Positions 42,380 to 50,321 of a DNA stretch of 57,916 nt are shown here, piece by piece. Origin of the DNA: an uncultured Bacilli bacterium. Its GTDB lineage: Bacteria; Bacillota_I; Bacilli_A; RF39; UBA660. The DNA lies in NCBI GenBank assembly GCA_944358305.1, contig CALVQK010000010.1:1-57916 (forward strand). The letters are read 5' to 3'. The translations under genes were made by a program, and so were the position numbers. Below the pieces are notes generated by a model. The model was not told the DNA's origin, did no database searches, and was given only the letters and a program-made list of their open reading frames with translations. Numbering within the stretch: the first letter of the stretch is position 1; each line of letters starts with the position of its first letter.

Positions 42380-42655
42380 TATTATTTTATCTCAAAGGTT
42401 TATTATTTAATCAATTCCCAATTTTTAAAATATATACATTCTAAATCATCATTAAATTTAATTTCGTATATTCATCAAATTCTTAACTATTTTGTTTCAG
42501 AATCTATTCTGTTATTGCGGTATTTCCATCTATTGCTAATAATTTAATATCAATACTTTCTATATCTTTGTTAATTCAATAATCTTTTAACTTATTTAAC
42601 TACTTTTTTCATATTCTCTGTCCTTGCTATCACTACTTTATGCTTTTAAATTTAA
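42380..42655 (-). pseudogene. decayed coding remnant
   Basis: No intact gene, but two minus-strand pieces read like protein in different frames: 42403-42471 (IYEIKFNDDLECIYFKNWEL then IK and stop) and 42504-42578 (INKDIESIDIKLLAIDGNTA). Together they look like the 3' end of a gene broken by frameshifts. Family unknown. Confidence 0.4.
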
Positions 42656-43453
42656 TTACATTGTTCTAATACGGTATTCTAAAACCTTACATTTATTATC
42701 AAGTGAAAATTTTCCTTCAAACAACTTATCTTTAAATAAGTATGGAGTGAATTTTTGATTTTGATCAAATTGCTTTATTTTTTCCAAATCTTCAAATTTT
42801 ATCCATTCTAATATTCCTTCTTCTGACGCTGATAATAAATCCCCCTTATAATCATCTGCGGTATATACAAATATAATTCCTTCTGCTGAGTCCTTCCAAT
42901 AAGATATACCTTGTAGTTTTGGATTAATCAATGTTAATCCTGTTTCTTCATAATATTCTCTAATAATACAATCTAACGGTGATTCTCCTTCTTCGAATTT
43001 TCCACCAGGAGGAGCATAGACTTGTCCATATTTTTTAGTGAATTTAATCATTAAAACTTTATTGTCTTTTTTTAAATAACAAGCAGTTGCATTTAAATGA
43101 GCAATACGATGCTTTTTAATGGAAAAAACTACACATCCATTTTGTTCAGATTCTTCTTTTGTATAATAATCCCCCTCATAAGTATCTCGTACTACATCCT
43201 CAATACTATCATATTTATCCTTAAAATCTTCATCATAGTATTTAGTATAACAATCATACCAATTATTAAATGTTTCAATCTTAGTTACATCAACAATATA
43301 TTCTTCATCTAAATTTGGAAGTTTTAAAAATTTAATAGTATCTCCAACTCTTACTAACTTTCTTTTTTCATCATTTATACGATATTCCCTCTTTTTCTTT
43401 CCAGATTTTAAATCTTCAAAATTAGATTCATATAGTTTCATTATATGTTCCAT
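42656..43453 (-). CDS. ASCH-NUDIX fusion protein
   Basis: The 265-residue protein joins two domains. Residues 5-117 look like an ASCH domain (MKLYESNFEDLKSGKKKREY, with VGDTIKFLKL and a C-terminal CVVFSIKKHRI strand), a PUA-like fold tied to RNA or modified-nucleoside handling. Residues 118-265 are a NUDIX domain with the full box (GGKFEEGESPLDCIIREYYE then ETGL), closest in pattern to MutT-like 8-oxo-dGTP pyrophosphatases. The ATG follows AGAGGTGTAATCA. It lies 12 bp after the YunG-UDG gene, so the two are probably co-transcribed. Confidence 0.82.
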   Translation of the reverse strand: MEHIMKLYESNFEDLKSGKKKREYRINDEKRKLVRVGDTIKFLKLPNLDEEYIVDVTKIETFNNWYDCYTKYYDEDFKDKYDSIEDVVRDTYEGDYYTKEESEQNGCVVFSIKKHRIAHLNATACYLKKDNKVLMIKFTKKYGQVYAPPGGKFEEGESPLDCIIREYYEETGLTLINPKLQGISYWKDSAEGIIFVYTADDYKGDLLSASEEGILEWIKFEDLEKIKQFDQNQKFTPYLFKDKLFEGKFSLDNKCKVLEYRIRTM

Positions 43454-43464
43454 TGATTACACCT

Positions 43465-44373
43465 CTATTTTAATATGGTTTTATCTTCTTTTAGTTTTTC
43501 AAATATTGGTAAATTACCTTTATAACTCTTAGGAGATATTGGACTTGTATGATATATTGGTAAAATTTTATGTCCATCAACTTCATATATTTTTCCTACT
43601 ACATCTTGAAATTTATTAAACTTAAAATTAAGTAAGTTTCTGGTTGGAAATTCTCCTAAAGTAATAATTAGCTTTGGATTCAACAATTCAAGTTGTTTTT
43701 GCATAATGTTTTTACAGTTTTTAGAACATATTTTTAAATTTTTTCGTTCTAAAGGATAGCATTTTACTGATTCTAAAAAGGTAGTTTCGAAAATATCTCT
43801 ATTTATAATATCAAAAAGTTTTTGTAAAATAACACCACTTGGTAAGATTTTTCCATTTACATCAGTCCATAATCTATGACTTTTTCTCCAACCATTATTT
43901 GCAGGAGCTTCTCCTATAAGTACAATATCATTATTTTTCCCTAAATAAACAGTTCTATCATTAGGGAACTTCTCTACTAACTCGTTACATAAACTACATT
44001 TATATACATCATAATCTATTAATAGTAAATCAAGTTTATTTTTTAATTTTTTATATCTTATTTTTGTGTTTTCATTATCTAATATATCACTTCTTGATAC
44101 TAGATTATAATTAATATAGTCAGGTCCATTTACACCAAATTGTTCTTTTGTTAAATCGATAATTTCATCATCTATAATATTAAAGTAATGACTAATTCCT
44201 TGTACATTACATTTTGCAATCTTTCCATCAAAGTAATCGTTTACAATCAAAGAGGTAATAGCACAATGACCTAATGTTTTATTTTCTTCAGTCCATTCGT
44301 CTTTTAACTTTGGATAACATGTCTCGCTTGAATAGCAGTCATATAGTAAATTATTAAGTTCCTTTAAAGTCAT
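43465..44373 (-). CDS. YunG-like / uracil-DNA glycosylase-like fusion
   Basis: The roughly 302-residue protein has an N-terminal YunG-type domain (TCYPKLKDEWTEENKTLGHC, then GISHYFNIIDDEIIDLTKEQ; Cys-His-Asp order as in papain-like folds) and a C-terminal uracil-DNA-glycosylase fold. The latter shows VLIGEAPANNGWRKSHRLW, SGVILQKLFDII, LESVKCYPLERK, four Cys that could hold a metal cluster, LIITLGEFPTRNLL and ILPIYHTSPISPKS. It probably removes damaged bases. I use ATG 44373; a GTG 9 bp upstream lacks a ribosome site. Unusual architecture. Confidence 0.8.
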   Translation of the reverse strand: MTLKELNNLLYDCYSSETCYPKLKDEWTEENKTLGHCAITSLIVNDYFDGKIAKCNVQGISHYFNIIDDEIIDLTKEQFGVNGPDYINYNLVSRSDILDNENTKIRYKKLKNKLDLLLIDYDVYKCSLCNELVEKFPNDRTVYLGKNNDIVLIGEAPANNGWRKSHRLWTDVNGKILPSGVILQKLFDIINRDIFETTFLESVKCYPLERKNLKICSKNCKNIMQKQLELLNPKLIITLGEFPTRNLLNFKFNKFQDVVGKIYEVDGHKILPIYHTSPISPKSYKGNLPIFEKLKEDKTILK

Positions 44374-44441
44374 ACATATCACTTCACTTTATTTAATTAT
44401 AGCATGTATAAATAAAAATCAGAATAATTAATTTACTCTGA

Positions 44442-44807
44442 TTACAAATATTCATCTAATTTATCTGTTTTATATAGTTTAATTTTAAATTTAAGCTTTT
44501 CTAAGGCATCTGTCATAGTTTTAATCTTTTCTTCAAGTTTTTCTTGTTCTTCTTCTAATAATTGCTGACGTTTTAGTTTAGTGTTTTCTCCTTCATCATA
44601 TAAATCAACATACTTTTTTAATACTTCTATAGAAATACCAGCACTACGCATACACTTAATAAACTCTATTCTTCTTAAATCTTCTTCACTATAGTCTCTT
44701 ATACCACTACTATTTTTCTTAATTGGTCCTATTAGTCCTACTTTTTCATAATACCTTAATGTATCATTAGTCATATTAAATTTTTCTGCTACTTCTTTTA
44801 TAGTCAT
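44442..44807 (-). CDS. MerR-family transcriptional regulator
   Basis: The product is 121 residues from MTIKEVAEKFNMTNDTLRYY, a typical MerR N-terminal winged helix (EKVGLIGPIKKN...IRDYSEEDLRRIEFIKCMR), followed by the dimerising coiled coil with many Glu and Lys. No effector Cys pattern, so it is not a metal sensor of the CueR type and fits the YyaN/AdhR-like stress group. The start at 44807 follows GGGAAGTAATAAA. The longer frame upstream covers the promoter and is wrong. Confidence 0.9.
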   Translation of the reverse strand: MTIKEVAEKFNMTNDTLRYYEKVGLIGPIKKNSSGIRDYSEEDLRRIEFIKCMRSAGISIEVLKKYVDLYDEGENTKLKRQQLLEEEQEKLEEKIKTMTDALEKLKFKIKLYKTDKLDEYL

Positions 44808-44831
44808 TTTATTACTTCCCTTCGTAGTTAT

Positions 44832-44860
44832 ATTATCACTTAGAGTATAGTCTAAGTCAA
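44832..44860 (-). promoter_or_regulatory. MerR promoter with operator dyad
   Basis: On the minus strand TTGACT (44855-44860) and GATAAT (44832-44837) are 17 bp apart. The dyad ACTTAGA (44838-44844) and TCTAAGT (44851-44857) fills the spacer, as in autoregulated MerR-type promoters. Confidence 0.75.
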
Positions 44861-44925
44861 TATTTATTTTTGACATAATAATATTGTTATTTCCATATAA
44901 TAATATTGATAATGAGGTGATTACT

Positions 44926-46302
44926 TTGGATAAGAAAAGAATTTTGGTACTTGCTATAACTGGTATTCTTATTGTTTTAGGAGGGATAACACTATTTATA
45001 AATCATAATTTAGAAAGTAAAGACGAGAAAACTAAAACAATGGTCTCTACTGTGATGAGTGTTGATGATAGTACTTTTACTATTCAGGATAGTAATAATA
45101 TTATTTATACATTTGGAATTGTTGACAATAATTTATCTGTTGGTGATGTTATTGAACTTGAATATAATGGCTCTTTAAATAAAAATAAAGCTTTACAAGA
45201 CAGTAAAGTTTTGGGATATAAGACTATTAAGGTTAGTAATGATGAAGAAGGTGTACCTAGTGAGTGGCAGGATAATGGTATTTTTAAGGATTTTTATATC
45301 TTTGCTGCTAAGAAGTTAAAGACTATGTCACTTGATGAAAAAATAGCTCAGTTACTACTTGTAAGATATCCTGATACTAATCCTGTTGAAACGTTAAATA
45401 AATATCAATTTGGAGGTTATGTCTTTTTTGAAAAAGATTTTAGAGATAAAACTAAACCAGAAGTAAAGGAAATGATTAATAATTTACAAAATGTATCTAA
45501 AGTTCCTATATTAACGGCAGTTGATGAAGAAGGGGGAACTGTTGTAAGAGTAAGTAGTAATCCAAACCTTGCTAGTAGTAAATTTGAATCACCAAGAGAT
45601 TTGTATTTAAGTGGTGGTTTTGATAAGATAAGACAAGATACTATTAATAAAAGTTTATTGTTATCAGAACTAGGGCTTAATTTAAATCTAGCACCTGTTG
45701 TAGATGTATCTACTAATTCAGGTGACTATATGTATAAAAGAACTTTAGGAGAAAATACAGAGTTAACTAGTACTTATGCTAAAACAGTTATTAGTGCTAG
45801 TAAAGGATTAGGTGTATCTTACACTTTAAAACATTTCCCAGGTTATGGAAATAATTCTGATACCCATACAGGACAGTCTATTGATAATCGTTCTTATGAT
45901 GATATTGTTAAGAATGATTTACCACCTTTTGAAGCAGGTATTAATGAGGGAGCGGAAGCTGTGCTTGTGAGTCATAATACAGTAACTAATATTGATTCTA
46001 GTAATCCTGCTTCACTATCTGTTGATATTCATAATTTACTAAGAAATAAACTTGGCTTTACTGGTATTATTATTAGTGATGATTTAGCGATGGGAGCGGT
46101 ATCTTCTATTGATAATGTGACTGTAAAAGCGATAACTGCAGGTAATGATTTACTTATTACTACTGATTATGAAGAAAGTTTTAATGATATTAAAGAGGCA
46201 GTAAATAATAAAACTATTGATGAAGGATTAATTGATAAATTAGCTTTTAGAGTACTTGCTTGGAAATACTATAAAGGTTTAGTATTTGAAAATCAAAAAT
46301 AA
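44926..46302 (+). CDS. nagZ: beta-N-acetylhexosaminidase, GH3 (NagZ-like)
   Basis: The product (458 residues) has a signal-anchor segment (about 5-25), a small beta domain of about 80 residues, then the GH3 barrel. Catalytic landmarks are LTAVDEEGGTVVRVSS, LGLNLNLAPVVDVSTN, the His-Asp-type loop KHFPGYGNNSDTHTGQS and the nucleophile ISDDLAMGAV. It should remove N-acetylglucosamine from muropeptide outside the membrane. The TTG start at 44926 follows AATGAGGTGATTAC; the longer frame begins in the promoter region. It diverges from the MerR gene, with the MerR operator between. Confidence 0.9.
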   Translation: MDKKRILVLAITGILIVLGGITLFINHNLESKDEKTKTMVSTVMSVDDSTFTIQDSNNIIYTFGIVDNNLSVGDVIELEYNGSLNKNKALQDSKVLGYKTIKVSNDEEGVPSEWQDNGIFKDFYIFAAKKLKTMSLDEKIAQLLLVRYPDTNPVETLNKYQFGGYVFFEKDFRDKTKPEVKEMINNLQNVSKVPILTAVDEEGGTVVRVSSNPNLASSKFESPRDLYLSGGFDKIRQDTINKSLLLSELGLNLNLAPVVDVSTNSGDYMYKRTLGENTELTSTYAKTVISASKGLGVSYTLKHFPGYGNNSDTHTGQSIDNRSYDDIVKNDLPPFEAGINEGAEAVLVSHNTVTNIDSSNPASLSVDIHNLLRNKLGFTGIIISDDLAMGAVSSIDNVTVKAITAGNDLLITTDYEESFNDIKEAVNNKTIDEGLIDKLAFRVLAWKYYKGLVFENQK

Positions 46303-46304
46303 TT

Positions 46305-46334
46305 AACAACTCGTCTAAACCGACAAGTTGTTTT
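46305..46334 (+). terminator. terminator after nagZ
   Basis: AACAACT (46305-46311) pairs with AGTTGTT (46326-46332), then TTATATTTTG. Confidence 0.65.
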
Positions 46335-46361
46335 ATATTTTGTATAGTCAAGAAAAGAAAA

Positions 46362-46386
46362 AGACTTAAGTAAACTACTTAAATCT
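46362..46386 (-). terminator. terminator of the aldehyde/FIST/ADH operon
   Basis: The 11-bp stem (46362-46372 with 46376-46386, one G-U) and 3-nt loop ends CTTTTTCTTTTC on the minus strand. It overlaps the dehydrogenase stop. Confidence 0.75.
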
Positions 46387-47821
46387 AATCTAATATATTC
46401 TTTAAGACTATTGTCTTTGTTCTACTCATTTCTTTTAGAGTTGTAGATATTCCTTCATTACCAATTCCTGAATGTTTCCAGCCACCGAATGGCATTTCTG
46501 CAGCACGGAAGAAACTTGCTCCATTGATAACAGCTCCTCCTACTTCAAGCGCATTAGCAACTTTGAAAGCTGTTTTCATATCACGAGTTAAGATACTTCC
46601 ACATAGTCCATAACTACTTTGATTAGCTATTTCAATGGCTTCTTCAACAGTATCAAAACTACATATAGGAATAACTGGTCCAAAGATTTCCATATCTTTC
46701 ATTACGTCCATATCACGTGTAACGTTATCAAGAACTGTTGGTTCTAGGAACGCTCCGTTTCTTCTACCTCCATAGACAAGTTTAGCGCCTTGTTCAATAG
46801 TCTTTTTAATTTGATCTTGAACTCTGATAGCGGCTTTTTCATTAATTAAGCAACCAATATCGGCATCTTCTTGCTGTGGCATAGCAACTTTTAATGTCTT
46901 AATCTTTTCAACAGCGCGTCTAATAAATTCATCTTTTACATCTTTTTGAACTAAGAATCTTTTACTAGCACAACATACTTGTCCTGTATTATAAAGTCTT
47001 CCCCAAACCATTTCATTTATAACTAGGTCCATATCAGCATCATTCATAACGATGAAAGCATCATTTCCACCTAATTCTAGCATAACATGAGTAATATTTT
47101 TAGCACAGTTTGCCATTACTTCACTACCAACAGCAGTACTTCCTGTAACAGTCATTAAATTTACCATAGGATGTTTAGCAAGATATTCTCCAGTAGTTGG
47201 ACCATCACCTGAAATACAGTTGATTACTCCAGCAGGAACACCTGCTTCCATCATTAAATTACAGTATGTATGTAGTGTTAATGGATTATATGTAGATGGT
47301 TTAACTATAACACTATTACCCATGATTAGAGCACTTGGAACTTTTTGACCAAATAAGTCACATGGAAAGTTGAAAGGAATAATACATCCTACTACTCCTA
47401 GAGGTTCTTGGAAAGTCATTTGAATTGTTTTCTCTTGACCTTTTTCTGTTCCTGCAGGAATAACATTTCCATATTCATGTTTAGCTTTTTCTACATATCC
47501 ATAAACAAAACTTCTTGTATTTCCTATTTCTCCTCTTGCTTCTTTAATTGGTTTACCTGTTTCTTTAGATAGAAGCTGAGCTAACTCTTCAGCTTTCGCT
47601 TCTACTAAATCAACAAATTTATAAAGAATGTCTCCACGTTCGTGCATAGGCATTTTAGCCCAGGCCTTTTGTGCCTTAACAGCCTCTTTTACACACATGT
47701 CGACATCTTGTTCTGTAGCATTAGGAACTGTATCTATTAACTCTCCTGTTGCAGGATTAGTTACTTCTATTACTTTTCCATCGCTAGCATCAACTAATCT
47801 TCCTCCTATTAGATTCTTCAT
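46385..47821 (-). CDS. NAD(P)-dependent aldehyde dehydrogenase
   Basis: This soluble dehydrogenase (478 residues) oxidises an aldehyde to an acid. The glutamate lies in MLELGGNDAF, the catalytic Cys in YNTGQVCCASKRFL, and the cofactor loops in PFNFPCDLFGQKVPSALIMG and KPSTYNP. Length is normal. Together with the iron alcohol dehydrogenase upstream it could run aldehyde detoxification or diol metabolism. The substrate cannot be read from sequence. The FIST gene sits between the two enzymes, 12-29 bp from each. Confidence 0.93.
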   Translation of the reverse strand: MKNLIGGRLVDASDGKVIEVTNPATGELIDTVPNATEQDVDMCVKEAVKAQKAWAKMPMHERGDILYKFVDLVEAKAEELAQLLSKETGKPIKEARGEIGNTRSFVYGYVEKAKHEYGNVIPAGTEKGQEKTIQMTFQEPLGVVGCIIPFNFPCDLFGQKVPSALIMGNSVIVKPSTYNPLTLHTYCNLMMEAGVPAGVINCISGDGPTTGEYLAKHPMVNLMTVTGSTAVGSEVMANCAKNITHVMLELGGNDAFIVMNDADMDLVINEMVWGRLYNTGQVCCASKRFLVQKDVKDEFIRRAVEKIKTLKVAMPQQEDADIGCLINEKAAIRVQDQIKKTIEQGAKLVYGGRRNGAFLEPTVLDNVTRDMDVMKDMEIFGPVIPICSFDTVEEAIEIANQSSYGLCGSILTRDMKTAFKVANALEVGGAVINGASFFRAAEMPFGGWKHSGIGNEGISTTLKEMSRTKTIVLKNILD

Positions 47822-47831
47822 TTAATCCTCC

Positions 47832-49019
47832 TTATTCTTCTCCGAAAGCAGTAAATGATAACATTAATCCACCACAAATATTAGCAGAATGTTCATCATA
47901 ACCATATTCACCGAAAGTAAATACAGTAATAAATGGAACACCGTGGGCTTCTTCAACTAAATTTTTATAAACTTCATCGATTCTATCTCCAATTCCAAGT
48001 TTACGTCCTCCGCAGTGAACTAAGAAGTATCCTGCTGGTTCTGTTGATAGTTGACTCTTAACATCTTTTAGAGTAGTTTTAGTAGATTTAATTAATTCAT
48101 CTACAGTTGCTTCTAATTGAACAATAGCAGTTTTTTCTACTACTTTATTACCTAAATTAATAACATCATCTGTAGTAGTTCTTGTTCCCATATCATCTCC
48201 AAACATAGGATGACGAACTACTGTTAAGTTACCTAGAGGATCTTTTACTCCTAATGGTTTAGTAATAGATGCTACTAATAAATTTTGTCCTTTTAATTCA
48301 CTAGGTTTCTTACCAATCCAGTCTGCATATTTCTTAAGTGCAGATACACCATCGATTTTAACTAGAGTACGATCATTTTTAACTTCTGTAATTAGACCAT
48401 AGTTTTCAGTATCACGGTAAGCACCTGTATAAGATGTTACGATATCATTATCTGTATAGAAGAAAGCAACGGCAACACCATCTGAAAATACTTGATCATT
48501 GCAGAAAATTTTCCAGTTTCCTTCTACTGTATCATCAGCAGCACTTCCTCCAAACATTGGAACTCTACCAATAACATCTTGAATACCCATTAGGTAATCC
48601 TCTTCTTCTTTTGGACTTGCTACCATATAGAAATAGTTTGGTGAATAGTTTTCTCCAGCATTTTCAACAGCAGCACGAGCTACTTTACGACCTATTTCCC
48701 TAGCATTTTTTCCTGCTTTATGGCAAGCGACACCAATATTCATATTTTTATCATCAAATGACATAAGTCCAGCGAAACCATCTTCACTTTCGATGATTCC
48801 ATCATTAGTCATTATCATACCACTACTAGTACAACCAATAATTGGAGCGCCTTTCATTGATGACATTGCACCATTTACTACTTCTTCAACATCATCATTA
48901 CAAGAACAGTACATCATTCCAAGTTTTGGACGCATACCTACATTGGCATTCTTAGCAGCTTCTTTTCCTTTGGCATATGAATCTTTTAGGGTTGAATACC
49001 CTACTTTTGTTTTTAACAT
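47832..49019 (-). CDS. FIST N and C domain sensory/binding protein
   Basis: This 395-residue FIST protein has the N domain (about 20-200: GMMYCSCNDDVEEVVNGAMS, PIIGCTSSGMIMTNDG, VPMFGGSAADD) and the C domain (about 225-375: YADWIGKKPSELKG, LVHCGGRKLGIGDRIDEVYK, GVPFITVFTFGEYGYDEHSA). FIST domains are thought to bind small ligands such as amino acids and usually sit in signalling proteins; this one stands alone. It is encoded between two dehydrogenases, which suggests it senses or handles their substrate. Confidence 0.85.
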   Translation of the reverse strand: MLKTKVGYSTLKDSYAKGKEAAKNANVGMRPKLGMMYCSCNDDVEEVVNGAMSSMKGAPIIGCTSSGMIMTNDGIIESEDGFAGLMSFDDKNMNIGVACHKAGKNAREIGRKVARAAVENAGENYSPNYFYMVASPKEEEDYLMGIQDVIGRVPMFGGSAADDTVEGNWKIFCNDQVFSDGVAVAFFYTDNDIVTSYTGAYRDTENYGLITEVKNDRTLVKIDGVSALKKYADWIGKKPSELKGQNLLVASITKPLGVKDPLGNLTVVRHPMFGDDMGTRTTTDDVINLGNKVVEKTAIVQLEATVDELIKSTKTTLKDVKSQLSTEPAGYFLVHCGGRKLGIGDRIDEVYKNLVEEAHGVPFITVFTFGEYGYDEHSANICGGLMLSFTAFGEE

Positions 49020-49047
49020 AAATTTCCTCCCTTTTTATTTACTTCTT

Positions 49048-50202
49048 TTATTCATAAGCTTCTTTATATAAAGCTAAGATATCTTCTTTTGTTACTTCTC
49101 TTGGATTACCACCAGTACAAACATCATTGATAGCTTGGTCTGCAAGTGTTTCTAGTGCATCATATGGAATTCCTATTTCTTTTAATGTTTTAGGAATACC
49201 TACAGCTCTTGCTAGATTATCAACGGCATCAGCTACCTTATTAACAGCTTCTTCATCTGTTAAGTTATCCATATCAAGTCCAAACTCACGTCCCATATCT
49301 CTAAAACGATCAGGACAAACTTTTCCATTCCATCTTAAGATATGTGGTAAAAGTAGAGCATTAGCAAGACCATGTGGTGTATCAAAATATGCCCCTAATG
49401 AATGAGCCATTGAATGAACAATACCAAGTCCTACATTTGAAAATCCCATACCAGCGATATATTGTCCATATCCAACTGCTTCTATAGCATCTTTATCTTT
49501 TTCATTAACTGCTTTTTCTAAGTTGTTATAGATTAAGTTCATCGCTTGTTTATGGAACATATCAGTCATTAACCATGCACTCTTAGTGATATATCCTTCC
49601 ATTGCATGAGTTAGAGCATCCATTCCAGTTGCAGCAGCTAGACTCTTAGGCATTGTAGCCATTAATTCTGGATCAATTATTGCAACCACTGGAATATCAT
49701 GTGGATCAACACATACCATTTTCTTCTTTCTTTCATCATCTGTAATAACGTAATTAATAGTTACTTCTGCCGCTGTACCAGCAGTTGTAGGTAGAGCGAT
49801 TAATGGCATACCTGGATTTTTAGTAGATGCTGTGCCATCAAGACTTACTACATCACTAAACTCAGGGTTAGTCATAATGATACTCATACACTTAGCAGTA
49901 TCAATAACTGAACCTCCTCCTACAGCAATTAAAAAGTCAGCTTTACTATTTCTTAAAACTTCTAATCCTTCATTTACATTAGCGACATTAGGATTAGGTT
50001 TAATATCACTATATATTTCATATGGTAGTGATATATTATCTAAAAGTTCTGTTACTTTACTTGTAACATTTGCATCCATTAATGATTTGTCTGTTACAAC
50101 TAAAGCTTTTTGGTAACCTCTTTCTTTAATTTCATCAATAAGTGATTCTCTTGCATTATAACCAAAGTAAGAAGTTCCATTTAATATGATTCTGTTTGTC
50201 AT
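49048..50202 (-). CDS. iron-containing alcohol dehydrogenase
   Basis: The dehydrogenase (384 residues) belongs to the Fe-ADH family, related to lactaldehyde reductase/FucO and 1,3-propanediol dehydrogenase. Landmarks are the GGGSVIDTAKCMS nucleotide site (about 95-108), PLIALPTTAGTAAEVT, and the metal ligands in GMDALTHAMEG, GIVHSMAHSLGAYFDTPHGL. Length is normal. It is the first gene of the ADH-FIST-ALDH operon. No microcompartment shell genes are seen. Confidence 0.93.
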   Translation of the reverse strand: MTNRIILNGTSYFGYNARESLIDEIKERGYQKALVVTDKSLMDANVTSKVTELLDNISLPYEIYSDIKPNPNVANVNEGLEVLRNSKADFLIAVGGGSVIDTAKCMSIIMTNPEFSDVVSLDGTASTKNPGMPLIALPTTAGTAAEVTINYVITDDERKKKMVCVDPHDIPVVAIIDPELMATMPKSLAAATGMDALTHAMEGYITKSAWLMTDMFHKQAMNLIYNNLEKAVNEKDKDAIEAVGYGQYIAGMGFSNVGLGIVHSMAHSLGAYFDTPHGLANALLLPHILRWNGKVCPDRFRDMGREFGLDMDNLTDEEAVNKVADAVDNLARAVGIPKTLKEIGIPYDALETLADQAINDVCTGGNPREVTKEDILALYKEAYE

Positions 50203-50284
50203 TTGTTTACCTCCCTTATTATCAATTATAACATATATTTCGACAATTTTAAGTGTTTTTCTTAATATTATTATAAAAAAGAAA

Positions 50285-50311
50285 AAGACTATAGTATTTA
50301 AACTATGTCTT
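50285..50311 (-). terminator. terminator after the DUF262 gene
   Basis: AAGACATAGT pairs with ACTATAGTCTT, one bulge, around TTAAATACT. On the minus strand it is followed by TTTTTC. Confidence 0.55.
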
Positions 50312-50321
50312 CGAAACGTAT

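Noticed and set aside
44808-44876. Longer MerR start
   Set aside because: It would lie upstream of the -10 and -35 boxes; the ATG at 44807 has a ribosome site.
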